From the NCBI GenBank assembly GCA_040403495.1, contig JBBAKM010000014.1:11588-75587 (forward strand): a stretch of DNA of 64,000 bases. Direction: 5' to 3'. Made by a program: the position numbers and the translations under genes. Positions 53,347 through 61,447 of this stretch are shown in pieces; position 1 is the first letter of the stretch, and each line of letters opens with the position of its first letter. The notes beneath the pieces were generated by a model. That model was not told where the DNA came from and did no database searches. It saw nothing but the letters and a program-made list of their open reading frames with translations. The stretch comes from JABMMZ01 sp040403495. GTDB lineage: Bacteria > Bacteroidota > Bacteroidia > NS11-12g > UBA955.

Positions 53347-55011
53347 TTAAAAACTAGTGCTCAATGTTAGTCTAGCGCCACTGAAAGCTGGTTCCACACG
53401 ACAAATACCTCCGGTGCAATTAACCCCTTCCACTTGTTTGATGTAGGCCAAAGTAACCACTGTAGGACCATCTGTGTAGCCCACAAAACCGCTGTAATAG
53501 TGAATGATTTCTGAAGGGATGATACTTGAAGGGGAACGGTATGGAACGGTATTCACCATGTCTCCAATACTGAAACTCCAATGTGGTGCATGGTTTATTT
53601 CGATTATCGCGTTGGCAAAACTACCTAAATCCTGTTTGGTGTCTAAATATTGTGCTTCAATACGCAATGATGTTTTGGGAGAAATTTTGTAAGTGTATTC
53701 TACAAAAGGGGTAATGGTTTGAACGTCTTTGTATGAGGTGTCTTTTTGTTCGTAACGCTGTTGGTCGTAATAGATTGATTGTGCTCCAAATTTAATTTTT
53801 GACTTTTTGTTAATTTTGTGCTGAACTTCTAAATAGCGTTCACTAAATAAATGCTTTGGATTACCATTGATGTCGCCATTTGTTTTCAAACTATTTACAC
53901 GAGAGTAGTTGAATGAAAAAGTGGTCCCTCTTTTGGGGGTAAATACCAAATCTGCTTGGTAAGCCTCTTCGCCCAAAAACTGCGTTACAGCATTGTATCT
54001 AGCTAGCAAACGGTAGGTGTTTTGTTTAGTTATAGAAGGTAAATAGGCTATTAGTCCATTGTTAAGGGTTTCGAATGGGGAGGTTCTAAACGAGAAATTT
54101 TCAATTCTTTTGTATTGAAGATTAGCTCCAAATGACATTCTTTTTTTGGAACCTAAACCAGCTTTAGAATAACTTAAAGTATTGTAGATGATATTGCCAT
54201 CTCTGTTCAAAAGTAAACTAGCATCTTGGTTGAAAATAGCTTCTTTGGTTTTGAATAGGTATTCGGAATAAAATTTAAAATCTTTGTAGCCAATATCAGC
54301 ATAACCATTGAAAGCATAAGTATTGTATTTGGGGATGAATCGGGTTTCCAATGATTGTGAATTGATAAATGTAGCGACATTGTTCATTGAGTTTTGGTCG
54401 AGCGTTCTGTTAACAATCGATGAACCTAAGTTTAAACGAACATTTTTGATTTTAGTATTGTACTCAGCATTAAATCCTTTGATAGCCTCGGGTGCCACAC
54501 CAAAACGATCGCCTGAAAAAATATTTCCTTTTTGTTGGCCGGCAAAGCCTTTTAATGAGAGGTTTTTGTAGTTGTATTTTACCCTTAATCCTTGAATGGC
54601 GTAGTCAATCCCAATTAAGCGGTCTTCGTAGGCACGGAAAATCATGCCTGTGCCAAATTGGTCGTAAAAATGCCCGACTGTAATGTTTAAGTTTTTAATT
54701 GATTTGGAAGCTTGCCAAAAACCAACGCCTTGTTTGTTGTAAACGCCAATAGGATTTAGTAAGGGAGAGTTGTTGAACATGTCATACCTTAATGAAAAAC
54801 TATAACCTTTCAAATCGTAGTTAAGGAAAAGCCAAGCATCTGCGCTCGACTTATATTTGTTGTAAACTTCTGTGGTTGCTCCAATTTTTTCATCGCGGTC
54901 ATAAACTTGAACATTGCTCATGAAGTTGCCGGAAAACTTGCCTTTCTCATCATTTTGGGCAACAATGGAGGTGAAACAGACTATAAAAACAAAAACAATT
55001 AGATATCTCAT
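53347..55011 (-). CDS. DUF6029-like outer-membrane beta-barrel protein
   Basis: The 554-residue product has a signal peptide ending SIVAQ and about 20 amphipathic strands with the pattern of a large porin-like barrel (SFSLRYDMFNNSPLLNP, GVGFWQASKSIKNLNITVGHFYDQFGTG, RAYEDRLIGIDYAIQGLRVKY). This matches the DUF6029 family as I know it. A pairing with the MFS gene (stop and start 3 nt apart) suggests the barrel admits the MFS substrate across the outer membrane. That is inference. Confidence 0.7.
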   Translation of the reverse strand: MRYLIVFVFIVCFTSIVAQNDEKGKFSGNFMSNVQVYDRDEKIGATTEVYNKYKSSADAWLFLNYDLKGYSFSLRYDMFNNSPLLNPIGVYNKQGVGFWQASKSIKNLNITVGHFYDQFGTGMIFRAYEDRLIGIDYAIQGLRVKYNYKNLSLKGFAGQQKGNIFSGDRFGVAPEAIKGFNAEYNTKIKNVRLNLGSSIVNRTLDQNSMNNVATFINSQSLETRFIPKYNTYAFNGYADIGYKDFKFYSEYLFKTKEAIFNQDASLLLNRDGNIIYNTLSYSKAGLGSKKRMSFGANLQYKRIENFSFRTSPFETLNNGLIAYLPSITKQNTYRLLARYNAVTQFLGEEAYQADLVFTPKRGTTFSFNYSRVNSLKTNGDINGNPKHLFSERYLEVQHKINKKSKIKFGAQSIYYDQQRYEQKDTSYKDVQTITPFVEYTYKISPKTSLRIEAQYLDTKQDLGSFANAIIEINHAPHWSFSIGDMVNTVPYRSPSSIIPSEIIHYYSGFVGYTDGPTVVTLAYIKQVEGVNCTGGICRVEPAFSGARLTLSTSF

Positions 55012-55080
55012 TGAAGGTTCGAAAATAAGACAAATTCAATTATTACGAAAATTTGTTTAATGATTGCAATCAATAGTTGA

Positions 55081-55088
55081 TATATTTG
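55081..55088 (+). promoter_or_regulatory. -7 promoter element of the PorT-like gene
   Basis: TATATTTG matches TAnnTTTG exactly, only 7 nt before the ATG at 55096, implying an almost leaderless transcript. Confidence 0.5.
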
Positions 55089-55095
55089 CATTGAA

Positions 55096-55764
55096 ATGAA
55101 AAAGTTGTCATTGTTTCTTATGCTAGGATTTGGCGTATTGTGTGCTCAAGAAAATAAAGCAAAATGGGGCTTGTTGGTTTCGCCTGAAATTAAACACAGA
55201 CTCTTAAATTTTGTCCCTTCTAAAGATTTCAGAGCTAATGAAAATCCAGGATTAGGTGTTTCTTTAGGTTTAGTTAGTGTAAAAAAGATTTTACCGAAAG
55301 CTGAGTTTGAATATGGTGTTCTTTTTGTAAACAAAGGGTACAGATTTCAATTTGATGCAGTGTTTGGAGACCAAATTGACCCTATTAATGGAATTGTAAA
55401 TATTCAAAAGGTAACAATTAAATCCAATTACAACTTCTTAACGATGCCAGTCAAATTGAATTTTTATGTTGACGATGATTATTTTATTACATTTGGACTT
55501 CAGCCTGAAGTTTTATTGAGTGCCAATAGAAAAACAGTTTTCCCTGATTCAAAAAGTAAATCAAAAATTGGAAACATTAAGCCTGTAAATACTTCTTTTT
55601 TGTTGAGTGCAGGTAAAGTATTTCATTTAAATAAAATTTCATTTAGAATAGAACCGACATTGCAATTTGGATTAGTCAACATTCACAAAAGAACTGTATT
55701 GGTAGGAAAAGAAAGTGAGTATTTGTTCAATGTTGGATTGGGAACCAAATGGTTTTTGAATTAG
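55096..55764 (+). CDS. PorT-like small outer-membrane beta-barrel protein
   Basis: The 222-residue product has a short signal peptide ending GVLCAQ. The rest has about eight strands, with a middle block FEYGVLFVNKGYRFQFDAVFG and YNFLTMPVKLNFYVDDDYFITF and ending LFNVGLGTKWFLN. These are characteristic of the outer_membrane_beta-barrel/PorT family (OMP_b-brl_2). In Porphyromonas PorT is part of type IX secretion, but the family is large and membership does not imply that role. It has its own -7 box. Confidence 0.7.
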   Translation: MKKLSLFLMLGFGVLCAQENKAKWGLLVSPEIKHRLLNFVPSKDFRANENPGLGVSLGLVSVKKILPKAEFEYGVLFVNKGYRFQFDAVFGDQIDPINGIVNIQKVTIKSNYNFLTMPVKLNFYVDDDYFITFGLQPEVLLSANRKTVFPDSKSKSKIGNIKPVNTSFLLSAGKVFHLNKISFRIEPTLQFGLVNIHKRTVLVGKESEYLFNVGLGTKWFLN

Positions 55765-55849
55765 ATGGTTTAGTTACGTTAGGCAGTTTTTCAACTTAAC
55801 TTATAAAATTACTCATTAATTTTTCAAAATCTACATTCTACATTCTGCA

Positions 55850-56125
55850 ATCACTAAATCAAAAATTTTAATCTTTAGGAGTTTCAAAAAACCAAAAATC
55901 CAAAATCACTAAATCCAAGATTTAAATCTTCAGGGGTTTCAAAAAATCAAAAATCACTAAATCAAAAATTTAAATCTTTAGGGGTTTCAAAAAATCAAAA
56001 ATCACTAAATCAAAAATTTAAATCTTTAGGGGTTTCAAAAAATCAAAAATCACTAAATCAAAAATTTTAATCTTTAGGGGGTTTAAAAAATCAAAAATCC
56101 AAAATCACTAAATCCAAAATTTAAA
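55850..56125. repeat. 48-nt tandem repeat block upstream of carB
   Basis: Units begin GGGGTTTCAAAAAATCAAAA and end AAATCTTTA; unit starts are at 55878, 55933, 55981, 56029 and 56077. Middle copies have an exact 48-nt period and are nearly identical; the two outer ones are longer, with small insertions (55 nt for the first). Strongly AT-rich, no spacer, and it ends 37 nt before the carB -7 box. It fills most of the 425-nt gap 55765-56189. Confidence 0.9.
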
Positions 56126-56161
56126 TTGTCCACATCGCTTTTATATCGTTTCGAAATAAAG

Positions 56162-56169
56162 TAATTTTG
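56162..56169 (+). promoter_or_regulatory. -7 promoter element of carB
   Basis: TAATTTTG matches TAnnTTTG exactly, ending 20 nt before the ATG at 56190. Confidence 0.55.
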
Positions 56170-56189
56170 CCAAATTTTAATCATCTAAT

Positions 56190-59006
56190 ATGCCAAAAGA
56201 CAATTCCATAAAGTCAGTTTTAATCATCGGTAGCGGTCCCATCATCATCGGTCAAGCATGTGAGTTTGACTATTCGGGGAGTCAGGCTGCTCGTTCACTC
56301 AGAGAAGAGGGAATAGAGGTGTCGCTTATCAACAGCAATCCTGCAACGATTATGACTGACAAAGTAACTGCAGACCATGTTTATTTGTGGCCATTAACTT
56401 GTCAAAGTATTGAAAAAATACTACAAGAGCGTCAAATAGATGCTGTGTTACCAACTATGGGTGGTCAAACGGCTTTGAACTTGTGTATTGAAGCTGAAGA
56501 TTTAGGGATTTGGGAAAAATACAATGTTAGAATAATAGGTGTTGACACTGCTGCTATTCAAAAAACTGAGAACAGAGAATTGTTCAGACGATTAATGATA
56601 GACATTGGTGTGGGTGTTGCCACTTCGGAAACAGCGAATTCATACCTTGAAGGTAAAGAAATTGCACAACGAATTGGTTATCCTTTGGTTATCCGCCCTT
56701 CCTTTACATTAGGTGGTACAGGAGGTGGTTTTGTTAATAACAAAAGTGAATTAGATGAAAAGTTAAGAATAGGATTAGAAGCTTCTCCAACTCACGAAGT
56801 TCTTGTTGAACAAGCTGTATTAGGTTGGAAAGAATATGAATTGGAGTTGTTGAGAGATAATAAAAATGACATTGCCGTTATCTGTACCATTGAAAATTTA
56901 GATCCAATGGGAATTCACACAGGTGACAGTATAACTATTGCGCCTGCTATGACTTTGAGCGATACTTGTTACCAAACCATGCGTAACATGGCATTCAAAA
57001 TGATGCGTAGTATCGGTAATTTTGCGGGAGGTTGTAATGTGCAATTCGCAGTTAACCCAGAGAATGAAGATATTATCGCAATTGAGATTAACCCAAGGGT
57101 GTCTCGTTCATCAGCCTTGGCTAGTAAAGCCACTGGTTATCCTATTGCAAAAATTGCTGCCAAATTGGCCATAGGTTACAACTTGGATGAGTTGAAAAAT
57201 CCAGTAACTAAAACAACTTCTGCCTTTTTCGAACCAGCTATTGACTATGTAATTATTAAAATACCAAGATGGAATTTTGACAAATTTAAAGGTGCTGACA
57301 AATCTTTAGGTCTGCAAATGAAATCAGTAGGTGAGGTAATGGCAATAGGAAGAAGTTTCCAAGAAGCCTTACAAAAAGCTTGTCAATCTTTAGAGATTAG
57401 AAAGCATGGTTTGGGTGCTGATGGAACTGGTTCTAGAAATTTAGAGGAAATTGTTCACAGCTTGGAGTTCCCTAGTTGGGACCGTTTATTCCATTTGAAA
57501 GATGCTTTAGAAATGGGGGTGCCTATTTCTTCGGTTCAAAAATTAACGAGAATAGACCGTTGGTATTTGGAGCAAATTGCTGATTTGGTGAAAACAGAAA
57601 AAGAAATCAGAAAATTTACTTTAGACACCTTGCCTGAATCATTAATCAGAACTGCCAAACAAAAAGGATACAGTGATTATCAAATTGCTTTTTTACTTAA
57701 AAATTGCAATGAAGATGATGTTTACGAAAAACGTAAAGCAATGGGTATTCGCAGAACTTATAAAATGGTTGATACTTGTGCGGCAGAATTCCCTTCGCCA
57801 ACCAATTATTTTTACTCTTGTTTCGAGACTGAGAACGAAAGCATTAGGTCTGACAAGCGCAAAATAGTCGTTTTGGGAAGTGGTCCAAACAGAATTGGTC
57901 AAGGAATAGAGTTTGACTACAGTTGTGTTCACGGCTTATTGGCTGCCAAAGAAACAGGTTTCGAAGCGATAATGGTCAATTGTAATCCAGAAACGGTTTC
58001 TACCGATTTTGATATGGCTAACAAATTGTATTTTGAACCAGTGTATTGGGAGCATTTGTGGGAGATTATCGAACACGAACAGCCTGAAGGGGTTATTGTA
58101 CAACTAGGAGGACAAACGGCACTAAAACTAGCAGAAAAGTTACACGAAAGAGGAATAAAAATCATTGGCACTTCTTTCCCTGACATGGACATGAGTGAAG
58201 ACCGTGGTTTGTTCAGTGATTTGCTCAAAGAATTAAATATTCCTTACCCTAAATACGGTGTTTCTGAAACCGCAGATGAGGCTGTAAAAATAGCACAAGA
58301 GGTTGGTTATCCTGTTTTGGTTCGTCCAAGTTATGTATTGGGTGGGCAGGGTATGAAAATTGTGATAAATGACGAAGAGTTAGAGGCTGCTGTAATTGGA
58401 TTGTTAGGCGATTTGCCAGGCAATAGAGTGTTAATTGACCATTTCCTTGACAGAGCCGAAGAAGCGGAATGTGATGTAATTTGCGATGGTGAAGATTATC
58501 ACGTTATAGGCATGATGGAACACATTGAACCTGCAGGGATTCACAGTGGTGACAGTAGTGCTGTATTACCTCCGTTTAGTTTGAGCGAAAATGTAAAACA
58601 AAAAATGGAAGAGTATAGTAAAAAACTGGCTTTTTCAATGAATATCAGAGGATTATTAAACATCCAATTCGCCATTAAAAATGAAGAGGTTTATGTGATT
58701 GAGGCTAATCCAAGAGCGAGTAGAACTGTGCCATTTATTTGCAAAGCATACGATGTTCCTTACATCAACATTGCAACTAAAATAATGTTGGGAACTCATA
58801 AATTAAAGGATTTCAACATTCAACCAAAACAAGAAGGTTATGCCATCAAATTACCTGTGTTTTCATTCAGTAAATTCCCTAACGTAAACAGAGAATTAGG
58901 TCCTGAAATGAAGAGTACGGGAGAAGCAATTTTGTTCGTAAAAGACACTAAAGATCCTGAATTTAGAGAAATCTACAGCAAGAAAAGCATGTATTTGAGT
59001 AGGTAG
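56190..59006 (+). CDS. carB: Carbamoyl-phosphate synthase large subunit, short form without the C-terminal allosteric domain
   Basis: The 938-residue product carries both ATP-grasp halves. Half 1 has LIIGSGPIIIGQACEFDYSG, MGGQTALNLC and FTLGGTGGGFVNN; half 2 has VLGSGPNRIGQGIEFDYSC, QLGGQTALKLAEKL and SYVLGGQGMKIV. The oligomerisation domain (~400-540) lies between. It makes carbamoyl phosphate from bicarbonate, ATP and glutamine nitrogen, with the CarA amidotransferase, which is not in the window. The chain ends at MYLSR just after the second ATP-grasp half, where the E. coli enzyme (1073 residues) continues into the MGS-like domain that binds UMP, IMP and ornithine. I think this short form is normal in Bacteroidota, so it is not a local truncation. 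Confidence 0.93.
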   Translation: MPKDNSIKSVLIIGSGPIIIGQACEFDYSGSQAARSLREEGIEVSLINSNPATIMTDKVTADHVYLWPLTCQSIEKILQERQIDAVLPTMGGQTALNLCIEAEDLGIWEKYNVRIIGVDTAAIQKTENRELFRRLMIDIGVGVATSETANSYLEGKEIAQRIGYPLVIRPSFTLGGTGGGFVNNKSELDEKLRIGLEASPTHEVLVEQAVLGWKEYELELLRDNKNDIAVICTIENLDPMGIHTGDSITIAPAMTLSDTCYQTMRNMAFKMMRSIGNFAGGCNVQFAVNPENEDIIAIEINPRVSRSSALASKATGYPIAKIAAKLAIGYNLDELKNPVTKTTSAFFEPAIDYVIIKIPRWNFDKFKGADKSLGLQMKSVGEVMAIGRSFQEALQKACQSLEIRKHGLGADGTGSRNLEEIVHSLEFPSWDRLFHLKDALEMGVPISSVQKLTRIDRWYLEQIADLVKTEKEIRKFTLDTLPESLIRTAKQKGYSDYQIAFLLKNCNEDDVYEKRKAMGIRRTYKMVDTCAAEFPSPTNYFYSCFETENESIRSDKRKIVVLGSGPNRIGQGIEFDYSCVHGLLAAKETGFEAIMVNCNPETVSTDFDMANKLYFEPVYWEHLWEIIEHEQPEGVIVQLGGQTALKLAEKLHERGIKIIGTSFPDMDMSEDRGLFSDLLKELNIPYPKYGVSETADEAVKIAQEVGYPVLVRPSYVLGGQGMKIVINDEELEAAVIGLLGDLPGNRVLIDHFLDRAEEAECDVICDGEDYHVIGMMEHIEPAGIHSGDSSAVLPPFSLSENVKQKMEEYSKKLAFSMNIRGLLNIQFAIKNEEVYVIEANPRASRTVPFICKAYDVPYINIATKIMLGTHKLKDFNIQPKQEGYAIKLPVFSFSKFPNVNRELGPEMKSTGEAILFVKDTKDPEFREIYSKKSMYLSR

Positions 59007-59106
59007 AAGGGGATGTTTATTTGTTTAGTTGTTTAGGCGTTTAAATGGTTGAAAGGGTTTAATTGTTTATTTGTTTAGGCGTTTAAATGGTTGAAAGGGT
59101 TTAATT

Positions 59107-59156
59107 GTCACCCACTTGGCTGAGCCAAGTCACGTGAGGGTGTCTCTCGAAGGGTG
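59107..59156. repeat. REP-like element, variant a
   Basis: Frame GTCACCC...CTCTCGAAGGGTG around core CTTGGCT-G-AGCCAAG (59115-59129). The island A elements have the same frame inverted with core CTAGGCT-C-AGCCTAG; the third base pair has changed on both arms, which keeps the stem. Confidence 0.8.
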
Positions 59157-59180
59157 TTTCACGCCATTCAGCGTGATTTT
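59157..59180. repeat. TTTCACGC hairpin module
   Basis: TTTCACGCCATTCAGCGTGATTT; relatives at 59196-59217 (TTTCAAGCCTTGCAGCATGA) and 59335-59357 (TTTCACGCCGTTCAGCATGA) and, inverted, at 32044-32065 and 32319-32340. Confidence 0.75.
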
Positions 59181-59260
59181 TTAATTGTTGCATTGTTTCA
59201 AGCCTTGCAGCATGATTGTTTAAAGGTTTAATGGGTTTAAATGGTTGAAAGGGTTTAATT

Positions 59261-59304
59261 GTCACCCAGAGTTATTCAGCTATGCTGAATAGTACCGAAG
59301 GGTG
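59261..59304. repeat. REP-like element, variant b
   Basis: Same GTCACCC...CGAAGGGTG frame, but the core is an unrelated hairpin TATTCAGC-TAT-GCTGAATA (59273-59291). This shows that the ends are conserved while the core is exchanged. Confidence 0.75.
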
Positions 59305-59364
59305 TAAAAGGTTGTTTGTTTAGTTGTAACATTGTTTCACGCCGTTCAGCATGATTGTTATATT

Positions 59365-59389
59365 GTCACCCTGAGGCTCTCGAAGGGTG
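59365..59389. repeat. REP-like element, minimal variant c
   Basis: GTCACCCTGAGGCTCTCGAAGGGTG: the conserved ends with only a short connecting sequence, the smallest form in the window. Confidence 0.75.
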
Positions 59390-59390
59390 T

Positions 59391-59477
59391 TTAGTTGTTG
59401 AATAATCCGACAGTCATTCTTGAAAATTTTGTCCTCAAAATTTATACTGAATCAAGTTCAGCACAGGTTTCAGAATC
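59391..59477. repeat. Inverted copy of the island A module
   Basis: The complement of this segment reads AGATTCTGAAACCTGTGCTG, then GAACTTGATTCAG, then TGTCGGATTATTCAACAACT. The flanks match 32170-32231; the centre carries a different ~35-nt insert. Confidence 0.8.
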
Positions 59478-59486
59478 TATCCTGTA

Positions 59487-59508
59487 GAGACGCCATGCTT
59501 GGCGTCTC
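59487..59508. repeat. GAGACGCC hairpin
   Basis: GAGACGCC (59487-59494) and GGCGTCTC (59501-59508) pair perfectly around ATGCTT; a repeat of the arm sequence follows at GAAGACGCC (59513-59521). Confidence 0.65.
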
Positions 59509-59708
59509 ACTTGAAGACGCCTTACAACAAGATTGTTTTAGTTGTTTACTTGTTACCTAGTAGCTTGTCCGCCTGTGGAGGATGGATGCCTTTGTCGGCT
59601 AAACCTAATGGGGGTTTTTGCCCTTTTGTAATATTAATAAATTGTTTCGAATAATAAATTTTTAAGATTAAAATTGGAATTTAATTTATTTTAGTACAAT
59701 TTTGAATC

Positions 59709-61295
59709 ATGAAGAAAACGCTCTTATTTGCTCTGCTTTTATTTATTTCATTGAATGTAAAAAGTCAAGTGCCTGAAGTTACTTTTACCAAAAATATTTC
59801 TTCAGGGAATAAATCTCTTAAGAGAAGTTTAGGGACAGTCCTGCTACATGCAGATGCTGAAGATATTATTACCAGCGATTTAGCAACTGTAACTACCAAT
59901 AATGTCATAGCCGTTTATGATTTTGAAACTTTGTCAATGAAGGAAACCTTTATCATTAAAATACCAAAGATTGATGGCAGCATTGCCTACAATTCCAAAA
60001 TGATTTTTAATAAAGACAAAATCACTGTGTTTTACATGACCAAAGACAATAAAAATAATTCACGAAAAGTGTCTGGTAGAATAATAGACCGTGAATCTAA
60101 AAAAGATGATGTAAAGTTAAAGAAGTTGATGTCATTGTCTTCAAAAGCTAAAAATACAGAAATTGATCATTTGCAAAGTCCTGATAAAAGTAAAATTCTA
60201 TTTATAGGCAAGCCTTCTAATAGTTATAAGTACGAAATTTTGGAACAGGGTCAAAAGATGGATTTTGGGGTTTTTGATTTGTCTCTCAATTTACTTATGG
60301 AAAAAGAATTAGAATTTCCAAAGAGTTATGGTGTTGTTATCATACATCAAGTATTGTTGTCAAATAACGGTTGTATTTCTGTTGTTATAACACCCAATGC
60401 AGATGACAAAGAAATCAATGGAATTAATAAGGTGCCAATGCAATATAAAGTTGTCGCAACCAACATGTCACAGAAAAATTTTGAAGAAGTTGCAGTTTTG
60501 GAAACTGGCGTGAATTTAAATACTTGTAGAGGGTATGCTTCGAATGATACTAGCAATGTCATTACTTTTTTTGGCTTGTTTAGTTTGAATTCAGGAAAAT
60601 CTGCTTCAAAATCTGTTTATAGTGGCGTTTATACTTTGGTTTTAAATACTCAAATGTTGAAATGGAAAAAAGAGTTTTACAATGACCTGAATGAAAAAAA
60701 TATTAAGAAGATTGAGAATAAAACAGAAAAGTTTCAAGGACGTTTAAGCTCTGAATTTAATTCAAATAAAAATATAGATAATTTAACGGTGAACAGTATT
60801 TTTCACCACTCGAAAGGGATTACTATTTATGGGGAGTTAAATTATAAACATTCTGTTTCAGGTTCAAATGGTGGTTCTGCAATGCAATATATGTCTATGC
60901 AAGCAGTGGTTTTTGATCTTGATACAAAAGGTGATTTAATAAATATTTACATCATTCCCAAAGCACAACGATTTATTTCCAATGACGAGTTTTGTGGCTA
61001 TTTGCCAAATCCAAATGGTAATGCAAAAAACATTATTTTTACAGATTCGCCAAATAATTACGGAACAGGAAACCCAACGTATAATCAAACTTTGCCAGAC
61101 TTTAAAAAATCGGTTTTAAGTTTTGTTACAATTGATGCTAAAGGTAAATTGACTAAAGAATCTGTAACTGAGGCAGGTAAATTAAGCCCTGTTATAGAGA
61201 CCCGTGATGTGTTTTTGGTAAACGGTAATACCTATGTAACACTTGGGGTTTTGTTTAAGTGGAAACACTTGGGTGTTGTGAAGATTGCTTTTTAA
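59709..61295 (+). CDS. Exported protein of unknown function
   Basis: The 528-residue product has a signal peptide ending NVKSQ. The remaining chain alternates beta strands and lysine-rich turns, with tandem blocks such as VIAVYDFETLSMKETFIIKI and AVVFDLDTKGDLINIYIIPKA, a pattern that resembles a WD/beta-propeller-like repeat without clear motif. No T9SS sorting domain is visible. It stands just after repeat island B. It may be a distant relative of the two genes downstream (similar length and strand content) but shares no obvious motif with them. Confidence 0.7.
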   Translation: MKKTLLFALLLFISLNVKSQVPEVTFTKNISSGNKSLKRSLGTVLLHADAEDIITSDLATVTTNNVIAVYDFETLSMKETFIIKIPKIDGSIAYNSKMIFNKDKITVFYMTKDNKNNSRKVSGRIIDRESKKDDVKLKKLMSLSSKAKNTEIDHLQSPDKSKILFIGKPSNSYKYEILEQGQKMDFGVFDLSLNLLMEKELEFPKSYGVVIIHQVLLSNNGCISVVITPNADDKEINGINKVPMQYKVVATNMSQKNFEEVAVLETGVNLNTCRGYASNDTSNVITFFGLFSLNSGKSASKSVYSGVYTLVLNTQMLKWKKEFYNDLNEKNIKKIENKTEKFQGRLSSEFNSNKNIDNLTVNSIFHHSKGITIYGELNYKHSVSGSNGGSAMQYMSMQAVVFDLDTKGDLINIYIIPKAQRFISNDEFCGYLPNPNGNAKNIIFTDSPNNYGTGNPTYNQTLPDFKKSVLSFVTIDAKGKLTKESVTEAGKLSPVIETRDVFLVNGNTYVTLGVLFKWKHLGVVKIAF

Positions 61296-61431
61296 TCTTC
61301 ATAGCTTCGCTTTTTTAAAATTTCATTCTCTGTGTTTTAATCATTTCAATAGTATGAAACCAATCACTAAATAGTTTAATTTATGATGTGTTTTAATTGA
61401 AAATAAATTGAAAAAGTTGTGTTTTCGGTTT

Positions 61432-61439
61432 TATTATTG
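61432..61439 (+). promoter_or_regulatory. Candidate -7 element shared by the tandem paralogues (copy 1)
   Basis: TATTATTG lies 8 nt before the ATG at 61448; the same position upstream of the second paralogue has TATAATTG (63459-63466). The stretch TTTCGGTTTA-like and ATTGCATTAATT is shared between the two flanks. Confidence 0.4.
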
Positions 61440-61447
61440 CATTAATT

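Larger units (their letters stand above)
59007..59708. repeat. Intergenic repeat island B
   Basis: This 702-nt gap holds no gene. Starting 20-30 nt after the carB stop, it contains two copies of GTTTAGGCGTTTAAATGG...TTAATTG (59031-59065 and 59073-59107, period 42, with a partial third at 59235), TGTTTAG octamers, three GTCACCC...CGAAGGGTG elements, three TTTCACGC-like hairpins, an inverted copy of the island-A GATTCTGAA...AACTAAAC module, and a GAGACGCC hairpin. It reads as the reverse complement of island A modules in a shuffled order. Confidence 0.85.

Noticed and set aside
55850..56125. CRISPR array
   Set aside because: Repeats are directly adjacent without unique spacers and no cas gene is present.
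56190..59006. CarB truncated locally by repeat island B
   Set aside because: The C-terminal residues end in a regular way and I believe the short form is common in Bacteroidota, so a disruption is not needed to explain it.
59581..59640. Remnant gene after island B (GGATGCCTTTGTCGGC region)
   Set aside because: No sustained open frame; sequence resembles the other repeat modules more than coding DNA.
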